Assembly (NCBI GenBank): GCA_004555705.1
Contig: SFHI01000003.1
Location: 1 to 42,568 of the forward strand
Direction of reading: 5' to 3'
Length of the DNA stretch: 42,568 bases
DNA from: Clostridiales bacterium
Lineage (GTDB): Bacteria > Bacillota > Clostridia > Oscillospirales > Oscillospiraceae
A model generated the notes under the pieces. The model made no database searches. It was not told where the DNA came from and was given only the letters and a program-made list of their open reading frames with translations. Both the position numbers and the translations under genes were made by a program. Shown in pieces: positions 17,837 through 26,724 of the stretch; the first letter of the stretch is position 1, and each line of letters begins with the position of its first letter.

Positions 17837-17865
17837 TTGACAAAGCGGGCGCTCCGTGGTAGGCT
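17837..17865 (+). promoter_or_regulatory. promoter of the sugar operon
   Basis: A perfect -35 box TTGACA (17837-17842) and a -10-like TAGGCT (17860-17865) are 17 bases apart. A LacI-type palindrome lies about 13 bases after the -10 box, where a bound repressor would block transcription. The first gene (18530) is about 650 bases downstream, so the leader would be long and would include a repeat element. Confidence 0.5.
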
Positions 17866-17877
17866 GTGCATAAGAGA

Positions 17878-17895
17878 TGTGCAACCGTTTCCACA
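17878..17895 (+). promoter_or_regulatory. LacI-type operator
   Basis: TGTGCAACC followed by GTTTCCACA forms an 18-base palindrome with seven of nine positions symmetric and a central CG, the form of LacI/CcpA-family operators. The right half and centre recur at 18027-18044 (AACCGGTTCCACA). The LacI-family gene at 29357-30361 is the natural candidate regulator, but a CcpA-like global regulator could also bind. Confidence 0.5.
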
Positions 17896-18233
17896 AATTC
17901 CAAATCCGGAAGAATAAACTGTAGGAAAAACGCAGAAGAACCCTGAGAAAATCGGGATGAGTTGAAAAAATGACCAAACGGAAAGAGACACGCGTCCGCG
18001 CTTCTCTGTTTTTTCGGCGAAAATATGCTAACCGGTTCCACACATAAAAAGTTCCGAAATTTAGAAAATTAGTTGGGATTAACGGGAGAATAAGACGGAA
18101 TAATTCTGCCTTCTGTCATGCTGCCCACAAAATGGGATATGCCTGTTCCTCGTTTGCTTTCCGTATGGGGAATACCTCCGGGAGGCTTCCTTTGCGGCAG
18201 GAAAAGCCGTTTTGGGCTTCGGAGGAATCCTGC

Positions 18234-18434
18234 AAGTTGGTGCTTGGCGCACGAAAAAAGAACTGTCATTGCGAACCAGCGCGCACGCTGGTGTGGCAAT
18301 CCCCCAACAATTCAGGACGGTTCGTTAGGGCGTTTGTCCGTTTCCTGTACATTTCCCCTCTGACCGGGGGATTGCCACGACCAGTGTGCGCACTGGTCTC
18401 GCAATGACAGCGTTTACTCTACAAATACCAATTT
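18234..18434. repeat. terminal-motif repeat, TGTCATTGCG core (copy 2)
   Basis: Degenerate left end AAGTTGGTGCTTGG (18234-18247) and right end ACAAATACCAATTT (18421-18434). The hairpin arms are as in the other copies, but the centre (about 18305-18344) carries a distinct module starting ACAATTCAGGACGG. The same module occurs in reverse orientation in the copy at 30496-30750. Confidence 0.75.
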
Positions 18435-18476
18435 CCCGACCTGCCGTGTATGCGGCGGGACGGGGACACCGGTTCG

Positions 18477-18506
18477 TTGTCAAAACGCCTGTGAGCGTTT
18501 TACAAA
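18477..18506 (+). promoter_or_regulatory. proximal promoter with internal palindrome
   Basis: TTGTCA (18477-18482) and TACAAA (18501-18506) are 18 bases apart and lie 24 bases before the ATG of the binding-protein gene. Between them, perfect arms AAAACGC and GCGTTTT (18482-18501) flank CTGTGA. This could be a second, regulated promoter; the -10 match is modest. Confidence 0.35.
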
Positions 18507-18529
18507 TATAAAAAAGGAGAGAATATGTT

Positions 18530-20050
18530 ATGAAAAGCAGTCTGAAACGTATCCTGGCCTGTGTCCTGGCGGTTGTCCTGCTGGTATCCCTGGCAGCCTG
18601 CGGCTCCGGCGACACCACGTCCACCACCGCGGCCGCCGGCGGCTCCAGCACTTCGGGCGGAGAGACCCCCGACAAGGAGTATCCCACCATCAAAGTCATG
18701 ATGTCCTGCCTGAACGTGCCCAAGGATGTGGCCATGGTTGAGGAAGCCCTCAGCGCCATCACCCGGGAAAAGATCGGCGCCAACGTGGAGCTCATCATGA
18801 TGGAGTATGCCAACCAGACTCAGCAGCTGAATATGCTGCTGGCCGCCGGCGATGACTCCATCGACATCTTCTACGTCCGCGACATCGCCACCACCATCGG
18901 CCTGGGCCAGGCTCTGGACATCACCGACCTGATCACGCCCTATGTGGACAGCATCACCGAGAAGATCGGCGCGGACGTGTTCAAGTGCAGCTATCAGAAT
19001 GACCGCTGCTACGGTGTTCCCCGTCTGCTGGACATGGCTTCCACCGCTACCTTCTCCCTGCCCGCCTCCATCGCCGCGGAATTCGGCTACAAGAACGGCG
19101 ACCAGATCTCCCTGGACGGCCTGGATGACCTGTTTGAGAAGGTCCATGCCGCCTATCCCGACATTCCCATCATCGGACCCAACAACGGCACCTGCGTCTT
19201 TGCCGATACCCGCGTGGATCAGATGGGCACCTCCAGCTACTACCTGGGCGTGCTGAACGACTACGGCCAGTCCTCCACTGTGGTCAACTACTTCGAGTCC
19301 CCCGAGTTCCTGGAGATCACGGAGCACGTGGAGCTGTGGAACAAGTCCGGCTACTACATGACCGACGTGCTGAACGTCACCGAGGCCCCCATTGACCTGA
19401 TCCCCGCCCGCCGCTGCCTGGGCTGCTTCGCCTCCCACTTCTCCGCCGAGATGAACGGCATCTGGCAGTCCGACAACTTCGGTGAGGAGATGGCCTGCCT
19501 GAGCATCTATGAGAACGCTTTCTGCAAGACCCCCACCACCGTGTTCTGCGTCAACCCCGCCACCAAGAGCCCCGAGGAGGCTGTGGGTATGCTGGCGCTG
19601 ATGGCTACCGATCCCGAAGTCGTGAACCTGATGATCAACGGCATTGAGGGCGTGCACTATCAGGTCCTGGAGGATGGCTCCGCCACCTATGCCGACGGCG
19701 TGGACGCCTCCAACGTGGGCTGGTGCATCGGCTACTCCTGGGCCAACCTGAACTCCACCCTGTCCATCCCCTTCAACTATCCCGCGGACTACTACGATCA
19801 GATGATCGCGTCCAACACCAACGCGCTGAAATCCAATGCCTTTGGCTTCAAGCTGGACACCAGCAACATCACCGATGAGATCGCGGCCTGCACCAACGTG
19901 TACAACCAGTACTACAAGGCCCTGTTCTCCGACGCTGTGGACGATTATCCCGAGATGATCAAGACCCTGCAGGATGAGATGAAGGCCGCCGGCATCGAGA
20001 AGATCGTTGCCGAGAAGCAGGCGCAGCTGGACGCCTTCCTGGGCAAATAA
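18530..20050 (+). CDS. ABC transporter sugar-binding lipoprotein
   Basis: This 506-residue extracellular solute-binding protein has a lipoprotein signal peptide with lipobox L21-A22-A23-C24 and a Gly/Ser/Thr-rich tether. The mature part has the size and pattern of carbohydrate-binding proteins paired with LplB/LplC-type permeases. An AAGGAGAG site lies just before the ATG at 18530; an ATG five bases earlier runs into a stop at once. It leads an operon with two permeases and a GH32 enzyme, so fructo-oligosaccharides or sucrose-like sugars are plausible ligands. The ligand is inferred from the GH32 neighbour only. Codon use is strongly biased to GC-ending codons, which suggests high expression. 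Confidence 0.9.
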   Translation: MKSSLKRILACVLAVVLLVSLAACGSGDTTSTTAAAGGSSTSGGETPDKEYPTIKVMMSCLNVPKDVAMVEEALSAITREKIGANVELIMMEYANQTQQLNMLLAAGDDSIDIFYVRDIATTIGLGQALDITDLITPYVDSITEKIGADVFKCSYQNDRCYGVPRLLDMASTATFSLPASIAAEFGYKNGDQISLDGLDDLFEKVHAAYPDIPIIGPNNGTCVFADTRVDQMGTSSYYLGVLNDYGQSSTVVNYFESPEFLEITEHVELWNKSGYYMTDVLNVTEAPIDLIPARRCLGCFASHFSAEMNGIWQSDNFGEEMACLSIYENAFCKTPTTVFCVNPATKSPEEAVGMLALMATDPEVVNLMINGIEGVHYQVLEDGSATYADGVDASNVGWCIGYSWANLNSTLSIPFNYPADYYDQMIASNTNALKSNAFGFKLDTSNITDEIAACTNVYNQYYKALFSDAVDDYPEMIKTLQDEMKAAGIEKIVAEKQAQLDAFLGK

Positions 20051-20063
20051 GGATTCCCCAATC

Positions 20064-20099
20064 GGGTGCCGGCAGATTCCCTCCGGGGGGCCGGCACCC
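20064..20099 (+). other. intercistronic hairpin after the binding-protein gene
   Basis: Perfect 10-base arms GGGTGCCGGC (20064-20073) and its complement (20090-20099) enclose a 16-base loop, with no U-tract. Hairpins here commonly protect the binding-protein mRNA and lower expression of the permeases. Confidence 0.55.
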
Positions 20100-20135
20100 C
20101 CTTGTGCATTCCGCATTTTTGAAAGAAGGTGTGCT

Positions 20136-21077
20136 ATGGGCGCTCCCCATAAATCTCTGCAGGTAAAAAAGAAAAACGAATTCCAGAAGCACTGGGCCCT
20201 GATTCTGTTTATGGTTCCGGGCCTGCTGTATCTTCTGATCAACAACTATCTCCCCATGTTCGGCATCGCCATCGCGTTCAAGAAGGTCAACTACACCATA
20301 GGCATCTGGAAAAGTCCCTGGGTGGGCTTCGACAACTTTACCTACCTGTTCAAAACCAAGGACGCGTACGTTATTTTCCGCAATACCATTTTGTACAACC
20401 TGGCCTTTATCGTGCTGGGGACGATCCTGTCCGTGGCCACGGCCATTTTGCTGGGAGAGATCAAGAAGCGGGGGGTGCTGCGGGTCTACCAGACCAGCAT
20501 CCTGCTGCCCCATATCCTCTCCACCGCGGTGATTGCCTACCTGGCTTTCGCGTTTCTGAGCAAGGACAGCGGCTTTTTGAACAACGCCATTCTCAAGCCC
20601 CTGGGTCTTGATCCGGTGAGCTGGTATTCCAAGCCGAAATACTGGCCCTTTATCCTGGTATTTATCCAGCTTTGGCGAACCGTGGGCTATACAACCATCA
20701 TGTATTATGCTACACTGGTAGGAATCGATTCGTCCTATTACGAGGCGGCGGTGCTGGACGGGGCCTCCACCTGGCAGCAGATTCGTTTCATCACCCTGCC
20801 CTGCCTGAAAACCACCATCATCACCCTGACCATCATGAACCTGGGCAGAATGTTCTACTCGGACTTCGGCCTGTTCTACCAGGTGCCCATGAACAACGGC
20901 CTGCTGTTCAACGCCACCAACACCCTGGATACCTACGTCTACCGCGGCCTGCTGGAGCTCAACGACATCGGCCGTTCCTCGGCTGCCTGCTTCCTCCAGT
21001 CTGTGCTGGGCTTTATCCTGGTCTATGCCGCCAACGCCATTACCAGAAAAGTGGACAGCGACAGCGCGGTATTCTGA
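20136..21077 (+). CDS. sugar ABC transporter permease, LplB type
   Basis: This 313-residue inner-membrane permease has about six membrane helices and the conserved cytoplasmic EAA loop (YYEAAVLDGASTWQQ, near 208-222) that contacts the ATPase. The reading frame extends 43 codons upstream over the binding-protein end and the hairpin, but the ATG at 20136 has a GAAGGTG site just before it and starts a normal permease N-terminus. It should form a heterodimer with the product of the next gene. No ATPase gene is present in the operon; CUT1-type systems often use a shared MsmK-like ATPase encoded elsewhere. Confidence 0.93.
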   Translation: MGAPHKSLQVKKKNEFQKHWALILFMVPGLLYLLINNYLPMFGIAIAFKKVNYTIGIWKSPWVGFDNFTYLFKTKDAYVIFRNTILYNLAFIVLGTILSVATAILLGEIKKRGVLRVYQTSILLPHILSTAVIAYLAFAFLSKDSGFLNNAILKPLGLDPVSWYSKPKYWPFILVFIQLWRTVGYTTIMYYATLVGIDSSYYEAAVLDGASTWQQIRFITLPCLKTTIITLTIMNLGRMFYSDFGLFYQVPMNNGLLFNATNTLDTYVYRGLLELNDIGRSSAACFLQSVLGFILVYAANAITRKVDSDSAVF

Positions 21078-21092
21078 GAGGAGGACGGAACA

Positions 21093-21983
21093 ATGATTAC
21101 CACAAGCAAAGCGTCCAAGATCATTCCCCATATCGTGCTGGTCATCATGACGATTCTCGCCCTGATGCCCATCGTGCTGCTGTTCATGGCTTCCATCACC
21201 GATGAGCAGGAACTGATCAAGAACGGCTATTCCTTCTTCCCCAAGAAGCTGAGCCTGTATTCCTTCCGCTACATCTTCCGCTCCGCCTCCACCATTTTCC
21301 GGGCCTACGGCGTGACCATATTCGTCACCGCGGTGGGCACCCTGACCAACATGGTGCTGACGGTGATGCTGGCCTACCCCATCTCCCGGCCGGAGCTGAA
21401 GTGCCGGAACGTCATCGCGTTTCTGGTGTTCTTCACCATGCTGTTCAACGGCGGCCTGGTGCCCACCTACATTATGTACACCCAGATTTTCCACATCCGG
21501 GACACCATCTGGGCGCTGATTGTGCCCAATCTGCTGCTGAGTCCCTTTAATGTGATTCTGGTGCGCAACTATTTCCGGACCAACATCCCCGACTCCCTGG
21601 TGGAGGCGGCCAAGCTGGACGGCGCCTCGGATATGCAGACCCTGATTCGTGTGGTGCTGCCCATCTCCACCCCCATATTGGGCACCGTGGGCCTGATGTC
21701 CGGCCTGGCCTACTGGAACAACTGGACCAACGGCCTGTACTACCTGGTGAAGCGGACGGACCTGTACAGCATCCAGAACGTGCTGACCAATATGCTCAAC
21801 AACATCCAGTTCCTGAAAACCTCCGCCCAGCTGGAGGGCGTGAACCTGGACCTGAGCCAGCTGCCCAGCGTGGGCATCCGTATGGCCATCGCGGTCATCG
21901 CCCTGATCCCGGTGATGATCGCCTATCCCCTGGTCCAGAAGTCCTTTGTCAAGGGCATTGTGGTCGGCGGCGTGAAGGGGTAA
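21093..21983 (+). CDS. sugar ABC transporter permease, LplC/YtcP type
   Basis: This 296-residue permease has about six membrane helices and an EAA loop (VEAAKLDGASDMQTL, near 170-184). A GAGGAGG site lies shortly before the ATG, and only 15 bases separate it from the first permease gene. It is the second half of the membrane channel of this carbohydrate importer. The sequence FFTMLFNGGLVPTY near the middle is typical of the LplC/YtcP subgroup. The GH32 gene follows after 4 bases, so transport and cleavage are cotranscribed. Confidence 0.93.
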   Translation: MITTSKASKIIPHIVLVIMTILALMPIVLLFMASITDEQELIKNGYSFFPKKLSLYSFRYIFRSASTIFRAYGVTIFVTAVGTLTNMVLTVMLAYPISRPELKCRNVIAFLVFFTMLFNGGLVPTYIMYTQIFHIRDTIWALIVPNLLLSPFNVILVRNYFRTNIPDSLVEAAKLDGASDMQTLIRVVLPISTPILGTVGLMSGLAYWNNWTNGLYYLVKRTDLYSIQNVLTNMLNNIQFLKTSAQLEGVNLDLSQLPSVGIRMAIAVIALIPVMIAYPLVQKSFVKGIVVGGVKG

Positions 21984-21987
21984 GCCC

Positions 21988-23664
21988 ATGACGGAACGCA
22001 TCATTACAGCGGACAAAAAATACCTGCTGGTGCCTGTGGGGAAGCAGCGGTTCAACTTCGTGTCCACCGCGGGAATCCAGTTTCTCCAGATTTTCCGGGA
22101 TGGGGAGCTGACGGAGGAGTATGAGCTGACCCTGGACCCGGAGCCCCGATCCTGGAGCCCCATTTACCTGGAGAAGTACCCGCCCCACACGGAGCTGACG
22201 GTGCGGCTCACCGGGGGACAGGAGGAGCTCATCGAGCTGCTGAAGCTGTCGGACAGCTTTGCCGACCGGATTCCGGTGTACAGTGAGCCCAAGCGCCCCC
22301 TCTGCCATTTCTCCCCGGCCCACGGCTTTCTGAACGACCCCAACGGGCTGTTTTACTACAGGGGGGAGTACCACTACTTTTCCCAGCTGAATCCCTTCGG
22401 CTATACCCCATGCAACACCCACTGGCTCCATGCCGTCAGCCGGGACCTGTACCACTGGAAGGAGCTGCCCTACGCCATCCTGCCCGGACCGGAGGGCCGC
22501 ATCTACTCCGGCAGCGGCGTTGTGGACTACGAAAACCACTCCGGCCTGGGCCGGGGGGAGGACGCGCCCATTCTGCTGTTTTACACCATGGCGGGAGGAA
22601 AATCCCGGTGGAGCCGGGGAAAACCCTTCCAGATCGGCATGGCCTGCAGCACCGACGGCGGGAAAACCTTTGAAAAATACCCGGGAAATCCCCTGGTGCC
22701 CAATCTGTCCTTCGCCAACCGGGACCCCAAGGTGGTCTGGTGTGAGGAGGCGGGAAGGTGGATCATGGCGATTTACCTGGACAGCGACCGGTATCTGCTG
22801 ATGACCTCCCGGAATCTGCTGGACTGGACCCAGTCCCAGATTCTGGAGGTGCCCGGCAGCGCCGAGTGCCCGGACCTGTTCCGGATGCGGCTGGACGGCC
22901 GCCCGGACACTTACAAGTGGGTGTTCTGGGGCTGCACGGACAACTACATCGTGGGCCATATGGACGAAACGGGGAAATTTATCGCCGAGACAGAGGTCAT
23001 CCCCGGCCCCAGCCACCGGATTCACCGGGCGGACTGGCGCAGCGCCAGGTCCACGGGAGGCTACGCCGCCCAGACCTATTTCGGCGCCCCGGAGGACCGG
23101 GTGATCCAGCAGGCCTGGCTGCGGCCCAGGACAAAGGATACCCCCTTCCTGTCCTGCGTCAGCGTTCCCAATGAACTGTATCTGGTGACGACGCCGGAGG
23201 GCCCCAGGCTGCGGGTCCTGCCGGCCAGGGAGATTGAGAATATGTATGAATCCACCTTTGAAGTGCATAACCGGGGCATCGAGGAGTTCGAGCGGCTGCC
23301 CAGGGACATCTTTTCGGAGTGCATGGACATCCGTCTGACGGCGGACATCCATCCGGGCCGGGTCTTTGCCGTGTCCGTCCGGGGGGTGCTGGTGGTCTAT
23401 GACCCCAATACGGGGTATCTGCTGCTGCCCACCAGCGCCTTTGAAATCGGGAAGGACCTGAAACAGCTGGAGCTGCGGTTCGTCACCGACAGGCTGTCCG
23501 TGGAAATCTATGCCCGGGGCGGCCTGCTGAACACGGCGGTATGCCAGGAGCTGGACCCCTTCGAAACGGCGCTGAAGCCCATCTGGGTGGAATCGGATTT
23601 TTCCTTTGATCTGACGGTCCACAAGCTGGGCAGCATCTGGGAAACGGAATCCGGGAACCCCTGA
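21988..23664 (+). CDS. GH32 beta-fructosidase
   Basis: This 558-residue enzyme belongs to glycoside hydrolase family 32 (invertases, levanases, inulinases). A beta domain of about 100 residues comes first, then the five-bladed propeller with nucleophile D117 in NDPNG, D246 in the RDP motif and the acid/base E293 in the EC motif. A C-terminal beta-sandwich ends the protein. All three catalytic residues are present. There is no signal peptide, so it probably cleaves imported sucrose or short fructans in the cytoplasm. It follows the second permease by four bases. Exact substrate specificity cannot be read from sequence alone. Confidence 0.9.
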   Translation: MTERIITADKKYLLVPVGKQRFNFVSTAGIQFLQIFRDGELTEEYELTLDPEPRSWSPIYLEKYPPHTELTVRLTGGQEELIELLKLSDSFADRIPVYSEPKRPLCHFSPAHGFLNDPNGLFYYRGEYHYFSQLNPFGYTPCNTHWLHAVSRDLYHWKELPYAILPGPEGRIYSGSGVVDYENHSGLGRGEDAPILLFYTMAGGKSRWSRGKPFQIGMACSTDGGKTFEKYPGNPLVPNLSFANRDPKVVWCEEAGRWIMAIYLDSDRYLLMTSRNLLDWTQSQILEVPGSAECPDLFRMRLDGRPDTYKWVFWGCTDNYIVGHMDETGKFIAETEVIPGPSHRIHRADWRSARSTGGYAAQTYFGAPEDRVIQQAWLRPRTKDTPFLSCVSVPNELYLVTTPEGPRLRVLPAREIENMYESTFEVHNRGIEEFERLPRDIFSECMDIRLTADIHPGRVFAVSVRGVLVVYDPNTGYLLLPTSAFEIGKDLKQLELRFVTDRLSVEIYARGGLLNTAVCQELDPFETALKPIWVESDFSFDLTVHKLGSIWETESGNP

Positions 23665-23682
23665 AAAAGTCCGCAGGGAGAC

Positions 23683-23848
23683 GGATTGGTGTTTAGAATT
23701 GACAATTGACAATTAACAATTGACAATTAAGGAATCCCTTCGGGATGGATTTAGAATTATTTGCACTATTGTCCCGTTTACAACACAATAATTGTCAATT
23801 TTCAATTGTCAATTGTCAATTCGGGCTTTGCCCGCCAAACACCCATTT
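23683..23848. repeat. terminal-motif repeat, AATTGAC core (inverted copy)
   Basis: Left end GGATTGGTGTTTA (from 23683) and right end CAAACACCCATTT (23836-23848). The interior has tandem AATTGAC/AATTAAC units, the ATCCCTTCGGGAT hairpin and mirrored TCAATTG units, i.e. the element at 15767-15961 in the opposite direction. It separates the GH32 gene from the carboxylesterase gene. Confidence 0.65.
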
Positions 23849-23916
23849 CCCTGCCCGCCGGGGATGCTCCCGGCGGACGGTTCGCTCAGAAGTTCCCGAG
23901 AAATTTGGAGGATACA

Positions 23917-25518
23917 ATGGAAACGATTGGTATGGTTCGGACTGCCTGCGGTCTTGTGCAGGGTGTGGAAATGTCCGGAAAGTATGAAGGAATTACCATG
24001 TTCCGGGGAATCCCCTTCGCCAAGCCCCCCGTGGGAGACCTGCGCTGGAAGCCCCCGGTGGACCCGGAGCCCTGGTCCGGGGTGCGTGTCTGCGACAGCT
24101 ATGCCCCCGTGTGCGTGCAGCCCACGGACGGCCATCTGGACGCGGAGCCCTGGGGGTCCGACTTCTATTTTATGGGCAACCCGCCCCAGAGCGAGGACTG
24201 CCTGTACCTGAACGTGACCACCCCGGCCAGGTCCGGGGAGGAAAGGCTGCCGGTGTACGTCTGGTTCCACGGCGGCGGCTCGGATCACGGCTACACCTAT
24301 GAGGTGGAGTTCGACCCCCTGGAGCTGGCTGCCAGGGGCATCGTGGTGGTCTCCGTGGCCCAGCGGCTTTCCATGTTCGGCTACCTGGCCCTGCCCCAGC
24401 TGGACGCGGAGCAGGACGGCCACAGCGGAAACTACATTCTCCTGGACGATATGAAAGCCCTGGAGTGGATCATCGCCAATATTGAGGCCTTCGGCGGGGA
24501 CTGCCGCAACATCACCCTGGGCGGCCAGTCCGCGGGCACCACCAAATCCACCATGCTGGCCTACGCCCCCATTGCCCAGGGCCATGTCCGGCGCATCATC
24601 AACCAGAGCGCCCTGAAGTGGAAGGTGGAATTCCTGGAGCGGGAGGAGGCGGAGCAAATCTGCATGGACTTCCTGCGGGAGCTGGGCATCGACCCCACGC
24701 TGAGCGTGGAGGAGCTTCGGAAAATCGACAGCCGCCGGCTGATCCCGGTTTCCAGCAAGCGCACCCGGACCCCCGGCCCCCTGATCTATGACGGATACAT
24801 CGTGCCCCACAAGCAGCTGGCCGATACCATCCGGGAAAAGGGCTGGCAGTATGACTACCTGGCCGGCTCCAACCTGGGAGAGTCCCACATCAATTCCAAC
24901 GAGCTGGGCGGCGTCTACGGCTTCCGCAGCGCCAAAGACTTCTATGCCTATGCCCGGGAGCTTCTGGGGGACCTCTATGACAAGTACGATTTTGAAAACT
25001 TGGTGAAGGTGGACGATTCCAATGTGGACCGGGAGACCCGCCGCCTGGCGTCCCTGGGCCTGAATCACACCCAGAGGATGGGCGGAATGTCCATTAACCT
25101 CCGGTTCGGCCAGGTTCGCGCAAGGACCGCCCCGGACAAAAAGACCTTCTCGTACCTGTTCTCCCGGGTACCCCCGGACCGGCCGGAGGACCGGGGCACC
25201 ATGCGGGACCCGGAGCTGCAGATGAGCTGGCACTCCAGCGAGCTGTGGTACACCTTCAACTCCCTGCGGGAGGGGGTGCCCCCGGTAAGACCCTGGCAGG
25301 AGACGGACTTCCGTCTGGGCCGGATCATGTGCGACTACTGGGCGAACTTTATCAAAACCGGCGACCCCAACGGGAAGGGGCTTCCCTACTGGCCCGCCAG
25401 TGACGACGACCTGGGCTATCTGGAGCTGGGCGACGAGATCACCCCCTGCCACGGCACGGGGAAGCTGGACGCACTGATCCGGGAGCATCTTGAGAGAATG
25501 GGGGCATATCCGGACTGA
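23917..25518 (+). CDS. type-B carboxylesterase
   Basis: This 533-residue alpha/beta-hydrolase fits the type-B carboxylesterase family. It has the oxyanion motif HGGG (H118), the signature SEDCLYLN near 90, nucleophile S205 in GQSAG (a variant of GESAG), a likely acid E322 in GSNLGE, and H439 in SWHSSEL. There is no signal peptide. The open frame runs 52 codons upstream through a repeat; I chose the ATG at 23917, which has GGAGGA directly upstream. Within a sugar operon it might remove ester groups from imported oligosaccharides or act on another ester; substrate unknown. Confidence 0.88.
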   Translation: METIGMVRTACGLVQGVEMSGKYEGITMFRGIPFAKPPVGDLRWKPPVDPEPWSGVRVCDSYAPVCVQPTDGHLDAEPWGSDFYFMGNPPQSEDCLYLNVTTPARSGEERLPVYVWFHGGGSDHGYTYEVEFDPLELAARGIVVVSVAQRLSMFGYLALPQLDAEQDGHSGNYILLDDMKALEWIIANIEAFGGDCRNITLGGQSAGTTKSTMLAYAPIAQGHVRRIINQSALKWKVEFLEREEAEQICMDFLRELGIDPTLSVEELRKIDSRRLIPVSSKRTRTPGPLIYDGYIVPHKQLADTIREKGWQYDYLAGSNLGESHINSNELGGVYGFRSAKDFYAYARELLGDLYDKYDFENLVKVDDSNVDRETRRLASLGLNHTQRMGGMSINLRFGQVRARTAPDKKTFSYLFSRVPPDRPEDRGTMRDPELQMSWHSSELWYTFNSLREGVPPVRPWQETDFRLGRIMCDYWANFIKTGDPNGKGLPYWPASDDDLGYLELGDEITPCHGTGKLDALIREHLERMGAYPD

Positions 25519-25529
25519 CCGGCAGACAT

Positions 25530-26720
25530 ATGACCAGAATCTCTCTGCGCAGCCGCCCAAGGCTGTCGCCCTACGCCCATCTGGCGGTGTTCTTCTTCCT
25601 CTTTTTCACCACCCAGACCACGGGGCAGTATGTGCAGATATATCTGTACGGCATCGGCCTCTCCAAAACCAGGATCGGCCTGATCACGGGCACCGCGGGC
25701 CTCGTCGCCCTGGTGTTCCAGCCCCTGCTGGGGGGACTTGCCGATGCCTCCAGCTCCAAGAAACGGCTTCTGGCGCTGGTGATCGCCGCCGCGGCAGCCG
25801 CCTTCCCGGTGATGTATTTCGGCACCTCCGCCGGGTGGATTTTCCTGTTTTACACCCTCTACCACATTTTCTTCAGCTTCGCGATGACGCTGAACACCTC
25901 CGTCTCCGTGGAATACTGCCAGCAGGAGGGAAGGCCCTTCGGCCCCCTGCGGATGCTGGGCGCGCTGAGCTACTCGCTGATGATGCTGGTCATCGGCTCC
26001 GTCACCGGGAAAACGGTGGATACCATCTTCCTGATCTTTCCGGCGGCCTGCCTGCTGTCGCTGTGCTTCCTGGCGGGGATTCCGGATGTGCAGGGAGGAA
26101 ACAGCCGGAATTCCGGCCTTGCGCGGATTCCCCCCACCGCGCTTCTGAAGGACCGCACCGTCATGGTGCTCATTGCCTTTCAGACGCTCATCGGCGTGGC
26201 CACGGGCATCAGCAACGGCTTCTTCTCCATCTACTTTACGGACGATATGCACGGCTCCGCCCAGCTTTACAGCGTCTGCATCGCCGTGGCCGCCATGGCG
26301 GAGGTACCCTTCCTGTTCCTGACGGACCGGTGGCTGGACGGCATGGGCTACCGGAGGCTGCTGATGCTGCTGTGCGGCCTCACCGCCCTGCGAAACCTGC
26401 TGTGCTTCCTGGCAAGCTCGGTGGGGATGCTGATGCTGGCCCGGTGTATGAGCTGCTTCAGCGTGATGGAGGGCGTCACCTACTCCCTGATTCTGGTGCG
26501 GATCGTCCGGCCCCAGCTGAAAACCTCCGCCCAGACCCTGTCAGCCACGGTGCAGAACGTGGCGAACCTGATGGTATCGTCCTACCTGGGCGGCTTCCTG
26601 GCGGACCTGGTGGGAATCCGTCCCCTGTTCGGTGTTTCCGCGGTGCTGACCGCCGCGATCTGTCTGATTTTCACGCTGGTGGTCTTTCCCAGGACCATCC
26701 GTGAGGAAAGCGTGAGGTAA
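25530..26720 (+). CDS. MFS transporter
   Basis: This 396-residue protein has about twelve hydrophobic segments and a major-facilitator pattern, including the GGLADASSSKKR loop between helices 2 and 3. It resembles the MFS_1-like/PPP subgroup that includes sugar and nucleoside proton symporters. The start is 11 bases after the esterase stop with a poor ribosome binding site, so translation may depend on coupling. It could import a sugar as a second route or export a by-product. Direction and substrate are not visible. Confidence 0.85.
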   Translation: MTRISLRSRPRLSPYAHLAVFFFLFFTTQTTGQYVQIYLYGIGLSKTRIGLITGTAGLVALVFQPLLGGLADASSSKKRLLALVIAAAAAAFPVMYFGTSAGWIFLFYTLYHIFFSFAMTLNTSVSVEYCQQEGRPFGPLRMLGALSYSLMMLVIGSVTGKTVDTIFLIFPAACLLSLCFLAGIPDVQGGNSRNSGLARIPPTALLKDRTVMVLIAFQTLIGVATGISNGFFSIYFTDDMHGSAQLYSVCIAVAAMAEVPFLFLTDRWLDGMGYRRLLMLLCGLTALRNLLCFLASSVGMLMLARCMSCFSVMEGVTYSLILVRIVRPQLKTSAQTLSATVQNVANLMVSSYLGGFLADLVGIRPLFGVSAVLTAAICLIFTLVVFPRTIREESVR

Positions 26721-26724
26721 CGCG

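Larger units (their letters stand above)
17669..18233 (+). other. gap with regulatory sites only
   Basis: This stretch between two repeats has no convincing gene. Short open frames here lack ribosome binding sites and credible composition. It contains the promoter and LacI-type operator listed separately and is more AT-rich after 17900. Confidence 0.5.

Noticed and set aside
17609..18407. Short open frames on both strands in the gap before the sugar operon
   Set aside because: They run through the repeat elements and operator region, have no ribosome binding sites and change frame between repeat copies.
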